In this document: positions 12,317-24,200 of the stretch, in pieces
Layout of the letters: every line of letters begins with the position of its first letter
How positions within the stretch are numbered: position 1 is the first letter of the stretch
Program-made: the position numbers and the translations under genes
The notes under the pieces: model-generated
Databases searched by the model: none
What the model was told of the DNA's origin: nothing
The model's input: only the letters and a program-made list of their open reading frames with translations
Assembly (NCBI GenBank): GCA_964035545.1
Contig: OZ037765.1
Location: 19,214,698-19,278,697, forward strand
DNA: 64,000 bases
Direction of reading: 5' to 3'
Source of the DNA: Bugula neritina
Taxonomy: Eukaryota; Bryozoa; Gymnolaemata; Cheilostomatida; Bugulidae

Positions 12317-13690
12317 ATGGCTCATGAAGACATCAAATTAGACCTTAATGCTTTTCCTAAATTAAAGTTGGATGAAAGCAACATAACCAAATCTTGGAAC
12401 TCATGGCTCATTCAATTTAAATTGAGTATAGAAGTTACTTCCCTTAATGCAGGGTTTGAAGTAGTAGGGGATGAACAGGTTAGCAGATTTAGACGTAGGA
12501 GAAAGCTTTTAGCTCTGTTAGGAGCTGTAGGGCCAGAAGGTCTTGATTCTTTACAGTCATTTGGTTTTGATTTAAATAATAACTCTGATGATGGATATGA
12601 GTTAGCCTTAGACTTACTGCAATCTCACTATAATAGAGATGATACATTTTATGTGAAAACCATGAAGTTTGTCACTGTGACCCAAGCTTGTGGAGAAAAC
12701 GAAATTGATTATTTGCTAGGAGTTGAGAAGCTAAGTAGAGCAATAAACTTTGGCAATAATGATGATGTTAGAATGGGATTTGCAGTTGCGCTAGCAGTTA
12801 ATGGTCTAAGAAATGCAGGATTACGTAGACATTTGTTGCAGCATGCTAATCTAAGCTGGGAACAGCTGAAAAGGAAAAGTCGTGCTGCACATTTAAGTAA
12901 ACTTTCCGAGGATGCTTTAAATGCAATAAACAATGAATGCATAGATGAACAGTCAATTGGTAGACTCACATATTCTTACCGAGCTAATGGTAGCTCAGAA
13001 CACCGTAAGAAAAGAGATAAAGTTCTACATAGATTTAATTATGATAAGACAATTTCTATCAATAGAGACAACTCTTTTGCAAAGAAAAAAGAGGCATGTC
13101 ATTCATATCAACATTGTAGTTATAAATTGCAAAATGCTTACAAAAGTCATGGCAGATGCTTTAGATGTGACCATACAGGACATTATGTGAGAAACTGTCC
13201 TAAAACCCGTTGCTACATGTGCAAAGAATTTGGCCACATTGCTCAAGATTGTTCTGATAACAAAAGATACCATCACAAAAAGAGATATGTGGAACAAAGA
13301 GAAAACAGGATCGGAGTTATGGACTCCCTAAAATCAATGAAGTTTTCTACAAAGAGTGATGGGACTTATAATCACAATGTCAGTCCTAAAATAACAAGGA
13401 CTTTATTAGTTAGTGGTAGACGTGTAGAATTCTTGCTAGATACTGGGTCTGAAGTTTCTACACTTACTGAGGCTACTGCAGAAAAGTTGAACATTAAATT
13501 AAAGGAACCAGATAAGCATATTACAGGTGTTGATAAGTCTTTGGTGAATGTGCTAGGCAGAGCTAAGGTTTGCATTGGCTACTTCAACAGATTTGTGGAT
13601 ACCAAGATTTATGTATTGGCAAACTCTACCGAAAATTTGCTTGGTATAGCTGATATTACTAGGTTAAAATTGCTGGATCTACAATGTTGA
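12317..13690 (+). CDS. Gag with two zinc knuckles plus aspartic protease
   Basis: The 457-residue ORF is intact. Residues 1-200 look like a retrotransposon Gag (W-rich start, then a helical region). Around residues 282-315 are two CCHC zinc knuckles, CFRCDHTGHYVRNC and CYMCKEFGHIAQDC, which bind RNA. The C-terminal part has a retropepsin-like active-site motif, LLDTGSEVSTLT, near residue 375. The frame stops at LLDLQC with no reverse transcriptase, RNase H or integrase. About 700 bp of non-coding DNA lies before the 3' LTR. The likely role is particle formation and self-processing for a parasitic element. Confidence 0.92.
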   Translation: MAHEDIKLDLNAFPKLKLDESNITKSWNSWLIQFKLSIEVTSLNAGFEVVGDEQVSRFRRRRKLLALLGAVGPEGLDSLQSFGFDLNNNSDDGYELALDLLQSHYNRDDTFYVKTMKFVTVTQACGENEIDYLLGVEKLSRAINFGNNDDVRMGFAVALAVNGLRNAGLRRHLLQHANLSWEQLKRKSRAAHLSKLSEDALNAINNECIDEQSIGRLTYSYRANGSSEHRKKRDKVLHRFNYDKTISINRDNSFAKKKEACHSYQHCSYKLQNAYKSHGRCFRCDHTGHYVRNCPKTRCYMCKEFGHIAQDCSDNKRYHHKKRYVEQRENRIGVMDSLKSMKFSTKSDGTYNHNVSPKITRTLLVSGRRVEFLLDTGSEVSTLTEATAEKLNIKLKEPDKHITGVDKSLVNVLGRAKVCIGYFNRFVDTKIYVLANSTENLLGIADITRLKLLDLQC

Positions 13691-13800
13691 TATAAAATGA
13701 TACATGTGTGTTGTAGATATGGAAAAGTGTGTTGATGTTCACTGTAATGATATAAACACATTATTGCAGTGGAATACTAAGGAATGACAGGCAGAAGCAG

Positions 13801-14132
13801 TTACCACTAATGTTGTGTGCTCCCGTGAGTTTAACTCATGGAAGACTCTGTAAGCCGGCGAGAGAAGTCAGTTGTGACCCTCGCTGTTGCTTCACGGGGT
13901 GTGAGCCGAGTGTAGTCCATATGCAGACCCTCGACATCTCACTTTCAGATAATATGATAAATATGAGGTTTGACCTCAGTACTGACATGACATCAACATT
14001 GCCAATAATGTTGTCTGCTCCTGTGAGTTCTTTAGTTTAACTCATAGAAGACTCTGCAAGCTAGCAGGAGAAGTCAGCCTTGACCCTTGCTGCTACTTCA
14101 CTTGCAGATAATATGATAAATGTCAAATTTGG
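13801..14132 (+). repeat. Tandem duplicated block in the element's 3' non-coding part
   Basis: Two diverged copies, about 13801-13975 and 13999-14132. They share CCTGTGAGTT/CCCGTGAGTT, GAAGACTCTG, AGAAGTCAG and CAGATAATATGATAAAT in the same order. The first copy carries an extra segment (13895-13940). Function unknown; the position fits a packaging or transcription signal, but nothing proves it. Confidence 0.75.
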
Positions 14133-14396
14133 CATTGTTCTTCCCAACAGTGCTAGCAATGGGAGGAGGTGGGATTCGACATCTAGGACTGAGCCACTTT
14201 GAACCACTTCATAATAAGTTTAAGTATTCAAGGGCATTAGTTGAAAGCTAGTTTTGTTTGAATTGATTGCACTTCTCTTTTAAAAGAAAAGGGCATGTGG
14301 AATTATTAGCATCATGATGATGATAATATAGATATGTGTTCTGGCATTCTGAAAATGTGCTCTTGTGCCCTGCTTCTCTTTTGTAAGGAGGGAGCA

Positions 14397-14524
14397 TGTA
14401 AGATGATCTGATGTTGACAAGCTACAAGCTAGCAAGTACTAAAGCTACTGACAAGTGATAGCCGAAGGAAAGCCAACAAGGAACACTCTGGAGCTAGAGC
14501 TTAGCCTGGTAGGTTAACACTACA
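14397..14524 (+). repeat. 3' LTR (128 bp) of the Gag-protease element
   Basis: Identical over its whole length to the 5' LTR at 11863-11990, preceded by the purine tract and followed by target duplication TATT. Confidence 0.93.
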
Positions 14525-14528
14525 TATT

Positions 14529-17438
14529 CATGTACGATCATTTGAAGTAGTATAAACTAAACATATACAAACTCTACACTCCTGATAGGTTTTAATTATA
14601 TGATGTTCATAATTATTTTGTGTGAAAGTTTGAGTTTGTCATTGACTAATAGGTATTATCAAAAATAAGAAATATATGCAGTGAGCTAAGCTGTGAATCC
14701 TTTCCAGTCCAGCATTTTATGGTGTTTATGCAAGACTGGCTTAACTAAAACCAGCTAATAATTTCAATGTACATGAACATAGCATAAACTTTCATAAACC
14801 AATAAGCTGCTGTGGTAGGTGAGAAAATTGAGTTTGCAAATTCTAGTAGTAAATTATGTATTCTCTTAGTTGGGTTTCTAATTAGCATCTCTACTAGGTG
14901 AGATTGCAATTGGCATCTCCACTAGGAGAGACTGCAATTGCCATCTCTCCTGGGCAGATTTGGCACAGTTGCTAGGAGCATTGCTAATCCAACTAGGGGA
15001 GATCGCAATTGGCATCTCCACTAGGAGAGATTGCAATTGCCATCTCCCCTAGGCAGATTTGGCATAGTTGCTAGGAGCATTGCTAATCCAACTAGGAGAG
15101 ATTGCAATTGGCATCTCTAATAGTGTTGTAATTGGTTTTACTACAAAGATGAATGTGCATAGTGATTAGGTATATGGCCAATCTTACATGGAAAACCTTC
15201 AATTAGAAAAAAAAGCCAATTGTTACAGCTGCTGGTAGAATAACTAATTCCAAACAAAAAACTCCAGTTACAGTATTCATCAAAGCTATAACTATATTAA
15301 TTGCTATGCTCTATTCATGTATGATCATTTGAAGTAGTATAAACTAAACGTACAAACTCTACACTCCTGATAGGTTTCAATTATATGATGTTCATAATTA
15401 TTTTGTGTGAAAGTTTGAGGTTGTCATTGACTAATAGGTATTATCAAATATAATAAATATATGCAGTGAGCTAAGCTGTGAATCCTTTCCAGTCCAGCAT
15501 TTTATGGTGTTTATGCAAGACTAGCACAACTAAAACCAGCTATTAATTTCAATTTACATGAACATTGCATAAACTTTCAAAAACCAATAAGCTGCTGTGG
15601 TAGGTGAGAAAATTGAGTTTGCAAATTATAAAATTATGTATTCTCTTAGTTGGGTTTCTAATTGGCATACTAGGGAAGATTGCAATTGGCATCTTCACTA
15701 AGAGAGACTGCAATTGTCATCTCTCCTAGGCAAATTTGGCTTAGTTGCTAGGAGCATTGCTAATCCAACTAGGAGAGATTGCAATTGGCATCTCTAATAG
15801 TGTTGTAATTGGTTTTACTACAAAGATGAATGTGCATAGTGATTAGGTATATGGCCAATCTTACATGGAAAACCTTCAATTAGAAAAAAAAGCCAATTGT
15901 TACCGCTGCTGGTAGAATAACCAATTTCAAACAAAAAACTCCAGTTACAGTATTCATCAAAGCTATAACTATATTAATTGCTATGCTCTATTCATGTATG
16001 ATCAATTGAAGTAGTATAAACTAAACGTACAAACTCTACACTCCTGATAGGTTTTAATTATATGATGTTCATAATTATTTTGTGTGAAAGTTTGAGGTTG
16101 TCATTGACTAATAGGTATTATCAAAAATAATAAATATATGCAGTGAGCTAAGCTGTGAATCCTTTCCAGTCCAGCATTTTATGGTGTTTATGCAAGACTA
16201 GCACAACTAAAACCAGCTATTAATTTCAATTTACATGAACATTGCATAAACTTTCAAAAACCAATAAGCTGCTGTGGTAGGTGAGAAAATTGAGTTTGCA
16301 AATTATAAAATTATGTATTATCTTAGTTGGGTTTCTAATTGGCATACTAGGGAAGATTGCAATTGGCATCTTCACTCAGAGAGACTGCAATTGTCATCTC
16401 TCCTAGGCAAATTTGGCTTAGTTGCTAGGAGCATTGCTAATCCAACTAGGAGAGATTGCAATTGGCATCTCTAATAGTGTTGTAATTGGTTTTACTACAA
16501 AGATGAATGTGCATAGTGATTAGGTATATGGCCAATCTTACATGGAAAACCTTCAATTAGAAAAAAAGCCAATTGTTACCACTGCTGGTAGAATAACAAA
16601 TTCCAAACAAAAAGCTCCAGTTACGTACAGTAATCATCTAAGCTACATCTATATTAATTACTATGCTCTATTCATGTACGATCATTTGAAGTAGTATAAA
16701 CTAAACATATACAAACTCTACACTCCTGATAGGCTTTAATTATATGATGTTCATAATTATTTTGTGTGAAAGTTTGAGGTTGTCATTGACTAATAGGTAT
16801 TATCAAAAATAATAAATATATGCAGTGAGCTAAGCTGTGAATCCTTTCCAGTCCAGCATTTTATGGTGTTTATGCAAGACTAGCACAACTAAAACCAGCT
16901 ATTAATTTCAATTTACATGAACATAGCATAAACTTTCATAAACCAATAAGCTGCTGTGGTATAGGTGAGAAAATTGAGTTTGCAATTTCTAGTAGTAAAT
17001 TATGTATTCTCTTAGTTGGGTTTCTAATTGGCATCTCTACTAGGGGAGATTGCAATTGGCATCTCCACTAGGAGAGACTGCAATTTTCATCTCTCCTAGG
17101 CAGATTTGGCATAGTTGCTAGGAGCATTGCTAATTCAACTAGGGGAGATTGCAATTGGCATCTCTACTAGAGAGTATTGCAATTGGGTTTTCTACAAAGA
17201 TGAATGTGCATAGTGATTAGGTATATGGCCAATCCTACTTGGAAAACCTTCAATTAGAAAAAAAGCCAATTGTTACCTCTCCTGGTAGAATAACCAATTC
17301 CAAACAAAAAACTCCAGTTACGTACAGTAATCATCTAAGCTACATCTATATTAATTGCTATGCTCTATTCATGTATGAACATTTAAAGTTGTATATAAAC
17401 TAAACGTACAAACTCTACACTCCTGATAGGTTTTAATT
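14529..17438. repeat. Complex satellite array, right segment (about 4 monomers)
   Basis: Continuation of the array after the LTR element, with monomer markers near 14799, 15584, 16261 and 16945. Both long (785 bp) and short (about 680 bp) types are present. The array ends around 17438, where the sequence passes directly into the right half of the split cofilin-locus duplicate (ATATTTGGTAGCAGC). Confidence 0.93.
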
Positions 17439-17439
17439 A

Positions 17440-18700
17440 TAATATTTGGTAGCAGCAACAACTCGCACCGTCTAACGACCAACCATGATAGAATATTTGT
17501 GATAAACTCTCTGCTAATCGTCATTTGTAATCATCGATCACAATAGCTTATTGATTGCAAAATCTTAGATTAAAGTAAACAGCATATTGTAATTATATAA
17601 ATTCTATCTTTTGTTTGAAGAGCTGAAGCAGTTTTTATGAAATCAATTGCCACAAACTTATTTTCATTAATAGTTACATAAATATACTTTGATCAACACC
17701 ATAACTTACATCTTTGAAAAATAAAACTTAACCTGCTTATGCAGTATTTACTTTGATTTTATTGTTCTGTTGCATTGTTCTATTATAAACATTACAGGCT
17801 GTACTTGTTCTTATTCCAGCCTTGACGACACACATAGTAACCTGCTCATACAAATTTATATCATGTATATTAAGATGACCCAATAATTTCTGTATAAGCA
17901 ATACATTAAATAGTGAATCAACAAAGTTTACCTTATATGGCTATAAATCATATGATTTAAATATAACCAACATACAGCCATATAATGATATTTCTATAAA
18001 ATAGGGCAAATGCTATAATAAGCACTGTATATATATATGATATACACTGCATAGTGAATTGGGCTACACAAAAATTATAGAATGATGAGAATGACTGTGG
18101 CTTAATATAACTTGGCTGTTTAATTGGTGACTCATTCAATGTTATGACTCAAGCTGTTGGTACAATATACCTCAAATAGCTATAATCAAATTTATAATAA
18201 TGTTATTATGACACAATGCGTTATTATAATTATAAGCAAATTGGTGCTGAAGTGATCACTTTCTTACCAAACTATAAAAGTTATACACCATTACCTCTAA
18301 TATCCCACTACAAACTAGTGAACTCATATTATATGGGAATTAGCCACAACTTCTTACTTTGTATAGTGATGAATAAATTACCAAGTTATAGCTAGTACTT
18401 GTTTCAATCAATAAATCATTCTCACATGAAACAATATACTAAATTTTCTGTTTTTAAGTGGAATTATTATTAATGTTTTACATGATGCAAATTGTGAAAT
18501 ATTCAGAAAACCTATAAATATGAAATTTGCAATTTTAAATAATTGAATATTAATGGACAATATACTATCTGAATACACTTCCATGGGCCGAAACAATATA
18601 TTAAATTTTATAAGCTTACATAAAAATATGTAAATCTGAACTTTTCAAAACAGCAAGAATTCTCAAGCATTCCCTTTCGTTGCATTAATCTTCTTATAGA
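17440..18700. repeat. Duplicated cofilin 5' flank, right half of copy A
   Basis: Diverged similarity in the same order to 25065-26825. Examples are ATATTTGG at the start, TAAATAGTGAATCAA, GTGAATTGG and TATAGAGCTTA at the end. With 290-1450 it makes a second copy of the cofilin locus, split by the 16 kb insert. Confidence 0.75.
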
Positions 18701-20283
18701 GCTTACAAATTAGTACAGAAAATCCATTCTTGCAAGGAGCTCCCTAAATTTTCCTTCATCATATAATCTAGTCGGCTACTGCCCGCAGTAATAAACCACA
18801 CAGGATCCCTACTGAGAATATGATAAATTTCCCTCAAAATGTAGTTTAGGTTCTTGAATAATATGGCTTTGCTGGTGACATGCGTGTTGCCTACTAGCAA
18901 TTGTTTAGCCTAAGATCAAACTACAACCAATAAGCAGCAACCTTCATTAGAGCTGCCTTATCAACATTCCATTATGGGTGCTAAATAACAAGGTACAAAG
19001 CAAGCTATTCATTATAGCCTGCCAGCTAGCAAGCCTGTAATTAGTATGTACGCGCCAATATCTTCTCATCTCTACGTGCTCATTGAAGCGTGAAGTGCTG
19101 CGCGCTGCTAATTATCTATGAAAAAATATAGTTTTTTCAGTGTATAAATCACCAATTTATGGGAAATCTAGAAGAGTTATTGGAAAAAGAAAAAAACTTA
19201 CACTGGAATAATATCTCAGGATTCCAGCAGTACAATTTTTAATCAGATATCATGTTTTGCTGCTGAGATATTTTACTGGTACTGAAAAGTCAGCTTTTCA
19301 GGCAAAATTGGCCAAAACTGGGCAGTTTTTTGTCTATAACTTTGCAAAAAAAAAATGAAAATTGAAATTTCCAAAAAATGCACTGGGGAAAAAGAAGATC
19401 TACAACATAGTTTTTAAATTTTAACTCTAGCACAATTAGGTGAGATTTTATTTTACTGGTACTGAATTCTTATATGATTACAATGCAAACCTCAGCTAGG
19501 CAATTGTAGCTATAAAAGGTTGCCCTTAACTATCCTGTGCATACTATGAATATGTGGATAAAAAATATATAACTACTACTTTTGATTGGTTTTCTACTCT
19601 TAAGGTGTTTAGTTGAGTATAGACTTTCACATTCACTCTTCAGATAAAACTGAAAATCTAATGTTTTGTTCTACAAGGTGCACACTTTGAAATAATCTAA
19701 AAATATGTTATGTTGTTATTAATTGTGAGCTTTTACTTGTATATGCTTAATTGTCCGATGCTTTTGAAATAGTAAAACTTCAGTACTAAATTGTTTCATT
19801 CTTTCAGATTAATTCATGAAAAATAAGTTATAATAAAAGCATCAAGAAGAGACTGTAATTATATACATATTATACAATGTATGTATTTTGAAGAATAACA
19901 GGTTTTATATTCTCCCTGAAGTGCAATGGCTGACGAGTGTGTGTGGGCGCGTGTGTCTTATTGAATATGAATACGTGTATGCATGTGTACTCAGTGTAAC
20001 AAGGCAATGTGAATAATTAATTTTACCAAGCATTGGAAATTGTACTTCTTTATTTTGGTGCTTTGTTCTAATTTTATGTAAGAATAGTGTTAAGATTCGG
20101 AGCAAGAAAGAGTTGATTACAACTGAATGTTTTAGGGTTTCAACTTGATTTAAAATTCATATTATATTTTTATATGACTTTAAAATAAAATCTGCTTTGT
20201 ACGACAGCGTAACATCTATAATGATTAGTTTGAGAGAGCAAGATATATTAACAACTACAAATTTAATATTAGCTCTTAGTTCT
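18701..20283. other. Intergenic sequence, no gene recognised
   Basis: No protein domain or RNA gene is recognised. TTTTACTGGTACTGAA occurs twice (around 19270 and 19450), which hints at an old dispersed repeat. Open frames are short and AT-driven. Confidence 0.5.
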
Positions 20284-21090
20284 TGTGTTATTTTGCATGT
20301 TGTAATTAATATTGAATGTAGCAAAAATCAGTCACTTATATTACTACTTTGGAGTTATGTTCTTTACATCATTTTGTAACCTGCTTCTTTTTTACCCATA
20401 CTCCTTCTCTTTTGTTCCAGTATCTCCATTAAAATAAATTGCTGAACTATATTGCCAAACTGAATAATCTATTTACATCTAAGTAAATCAACAATCAACA
20501 CATTTTGTCAAGATATTTTTTATGATTTTATGGCATATTATGTTATCATTAAAAGGGAAGAAATGTAGGTATGAGAGTTTTATTTCTGAGGCACTGAAGT
20601 TATGTGTAGGTATATAAACTCATCAATAAATAATAATAAATTGCAGTAAGCGTCTCACATATAGCTTCAGCATGCACTAGTACACAAGTATTTCATTAAA
20701 TACCTCTGAAGCAATAATTGCATAAATTTACTTTTAAATATCAGCCATGGGGCGAATAAACAACAAACAAAAGCAGTTCATCAAAAAACATTCGCAATCA
20801 ATTAAAAAGATTACAAATAAAATTTATCAGTAAATGTCACATTATAAATACTACAAACATAAAAGTAACATCTAACTGTATTGTCACATTCATGCTATCC
20901 AATGATGTGTATCACAGCTTCAATGTGTAAGGGAAATTGTTGAATAGCTGTGCTGGGGAATTATGTTCTCATAGATTTGATGACTCTGCAAACAGAATAA
21001 AACTCTAAATGAAATAATTGATGTGCGCATGTATTCTTAGTATATTTATAGTAAAGCTAATAAGATGAAGTACAATGCTGTAGCCAGATA

Positions 21091-21092
<2 letters not shown>
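20284..21092. repeat. Cofilin 3' flank, copy B of the duplication
   Basis: Counterpart of 290-892, running up to the (AT)n tract (about 21090-21127) just downstream of the cofilin stop codon. It has about 200 bp near 20310-20510 that copy A lacks. Confidence 0.85.

Positions 21093-21127
<35 letters not shown>
21090..21127. repeat. (AT)n microsatellite downstream of cofilin
   Basis: Uninterrupted AT dinucleotides just past the cofilin stop codon, at the limit of the duplicated 3' flank. Confidence 0.9.
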
Positions 21128-21132
<5 letters not shown>

Positions 21133-21205
21133 AAGAAAAAAAATATATATATATCTAATTCAAACATTGAATGACAATTTATAGACAGAAAAAAAATTTA
21201 TAAAC

Positions 21206-24200
21206 TCACTTTTCATATATTTCTGATAGGCTGAGGTCATCTTCATCTGAGGCTTGAATTGCTATATCAGCACCAAGAGCATCTTTTAAACCAGCTTTAC
21301 TTGCAGCATAAATCATCCTGTCTTTAACGCAGGCCTTGTCACCTGCCCTAAAATCAGGTAAACAATATTTAACAATGTGAGTTTTATAGGAAGTCAACTT
21401 TGTTTAGATGTAATATTAGTTACTTGGATGTACAGCTTCATAAGAAATCAAAATCCTCACCAGGAAATGAACAAAAGTTTTCTTCTTTGAGATCTGTTTA
21501 TTAAAAACTTAAAATCGAAAGCAGCATAACGAGCATGACCACCATTATTGGCGTCTCGCAATTCTTTCACCATTTCTTCATACTGAGGCAACTCAGTCGG
21601 TTCTTCAGGGTTGTAGCATGAATCTTCTAAATATACACAAAAATTGATACTACACTATTTAGGACAGAATTGGTTAAAACTTTTATCTAAAACTCATCAT
21701 GAACAGTCACAAAAAAGTACACCAACTTTAAAAACACTTACCATCTGGAGACCCTTTTGACAGAACTTTTACAACTTTATTATCTTCAATATGATATACA
21801 AAGTATGAATGTAGCTTTTTCATTTTCATCTCTTGAAACAGACGTATAGCTTTGTCATCCAAGGTAACACCTGAACTGCAAGTGGAAGGCTGTAAAATAC
21901 AATAATAATCATACTTGTACTCTAGGGGAAGGTGGGGTAAGTTGGGTCAAGGGGCAAGTTGGGTCAGGCCATTTTCTCAAAAACTGTAATGCTAGGAAAC
22001 TAAATAGTTAGGTCAAGAAGTAAAGGTTAAACTAAAATAACTTCCTGCTACTACAACAACACTATCAAAAAAGAGGTGAGTGAAATATTAACTAATATCA
22101 ATATTTTTGCTTCATTTGACATTCTGTTCACCAAAACAGTAGACCAAAACTTTGTCATTAAGCATGAGGATAGAGTGCTAATGTTTTGTGTCATGAATGC
22201 TTAAGTAGTTAGCTTATATTTAGTGGATTATAAAACTTTCTAAATTAATTTTTTCATGCAAAAATTACATGCTTTACAAAATTGCTGCCAATGGGGCAAG
22301 TTGGGTCAAAATTTTGGGGCTAGTTGGGTCAGTGGCCCAACTTGCCTCGAGTCACTAAACATAGTGTTAATGTAAATTTATTGTTGCAGATCATGATACT
22401 GGATAATCACTGCTCACATATATTCTTAGAGTCTGTAACTCTTGCTAAAGAATCAGGAGTTGTTCTACTCACCTTGCCACCACATACTTTACACCGATTA
22501 CAGTCTCTGGATAAAACTGTTTTCGGTCCAATGAAAACATTCTCCAACAAGGCAATGGATAACTTAATGATAATCTATCTGAACAGGAGCATAAAAATGC
22601 AAGGCATTGGCGCCCTAACAGAGCGAGCATTTGGGCAAAACATGACTGTTGCTAATATAACATCGAGCTTTCGCTCATCTGGCATATTTCCATCAAAAGC
22701 AAGCATATTTACCGACGCCGACTATGTTTCAACCGATGCTACGGACAAACCTCAAAGAGTGATCAATGAGCAAGATGATCTAATTCAACTTAGCCAAGTT
22801 CATCTCAGCCATCTTTATTTCAGATTCCAATCTACAATCCAAGCACGCCTAGTACTTCTGGTTTATTGGCAGGGGCTACCTCTCAGGATACTTCTACTTT
22901 ACTGGTGGTAGCTACCTCTAAGCAGCCTATTACCAATCAAGATATTCTTCCCTTACCCAAAGCTGCTCCACGCAAAGATGGAGCACCCAGAAGAAAGCGG
23001 GTAAAGACCGCTATACTGACAGACACGCCAGAAAAAGAAAGAATCGAACACGAATGAGCAGACAAGGTGAATAAAGTAAAGGGACGACCTAAGGGTATGC
23101 CTATACAGAAAGAGCCAGAATCCTGCAGTGAAGAAGATGAGCAGAACCATAGTTCCACTAGAGACAGACAGCGATTCACCATCTGAGGCGGAAGCAGAAG
23201 AACAGGATGTGGCAGATGTAGAAGAAGGGGCATTTGTGGTAACAAAATACAAAGGAAAACGTTCAACCATAGGTTTTGTTGGAATGGTGGTTGGCAAGGA
23301 TGAAGGAGATTGGACTTTTACAAAAAGACTCCACAGGGCACATTCTCTAAGCCATCATAGCCAGACATATATGCAGTAGAGGCTGAGCAAATTGTTAGAG
23401 TGCTGGGGGCACCTGTCTCAACTGGAACAACTGTTCGAACTATAGGCTGTGTTAGTTTTGGCAACAAACTAGATGGCATGGGCTTTGAGTCGAGTTAGTT
23501 TTCTTGATGCCTTTATTAAATAAAAATAATAGCCCCAAGCAAATTTGGTTTACTTCTTCGTCCATTCCCAGAGTCTAAACTCAAATAATCTCACTAACTT
23601 AAATGATGACTGGGGGCCTACGTTACAAACTTTATATGTTTTTCTCAAACTAATATGCTGTTAATCATTACTTAGACCTAATGAACATTAATAAACTGAA
23701 TTTATTTCAGTGATATGTTAGATGCCATAGTAATGAAATAGCGACCCAACTTGCCCCATTTGTTTTTGGTGGTGACCCAACTTACCCCTCATGCGGGGTA
23801 AGTTGGGTCAGAAGAAAGGTTTTACGGTATTATCTGTAGCTGACTAAATGTTGGTGTTGCCTCAAAATAAAATTGGGCTATTGCAGATAACATATTAATC
23901 TATCTTTTTGACAAACAGTTTGATATTTACATGCTTAGATCGGCCACAATATTAAAAAAACCAATTTTTGACCCAACTTACCCCGCCTTCCCCTATAGAT
24001 ATAGGCTAATAAAAGTAGCGAATTAATTTCAAAAACTAAGCAAGCTCAAAATTTTATTTGATATCACTACTACACTGGTGCATGGATACTATTTCAGTTA
24101 TCTTATGCAATAACACTTTTGCAACAAGCTGAAATTTAGTGGAGTCTAAAATCAACAAAATCGAATAAAATATATATGTTATATAGCAACGTAGGACACG

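Larger units (their letters stand above)
11863..14524 (+). mobile_element. Non-autonomous Gag-protease LTR retrotransposon nested in the satellite
   Basis: The 2,662 bp element is bounded by two identical 128 bp LTRs (11863-11990, 14397-14524) that start TGTAAGATG and end CACTACA. A 4 bp target duplication TATT flanks it (11859-11862 and 14525-14528). Removing element and duplication restores the satellite sequence GCTCTATTCATG. A purine-rich tract (AAGGAGGGAGCA) precedes the 3' LTR. The interior codes for Gag plus protease only, with no reverse transcriptase or integrase, so mobility must depend on enzymes supplied elsewhere. Confidence 0.93.
21925..23993 (+). mobile_element. Pogo-like (Tc1/mariner superfamily) DNA transposon, defective
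   Basis: Terminal inverted repeats of about 25 bp, GGGGAAGGTGGGGTAAG and so on at the left, with its complement at the right (one transition). TA target duplications are at 21923-21924 and 23994-23995. Subterminal copies of GGGTAAGTTGGGTC-like motifs occur near 22293-22349 and 23740-23809. The inside encodes a C-terminal piece of a DDE transposase, so the copy is not autonomous. It sits in intron 1 of the cofilin gene in the opposite orientation. Confidence 0.9.

Noticed and set aside
13103-13297. Antisense ORFs within the Gag-protease and Gag-Pol genes
   Set aside because: Shadow frames of well-supported coding sequence.
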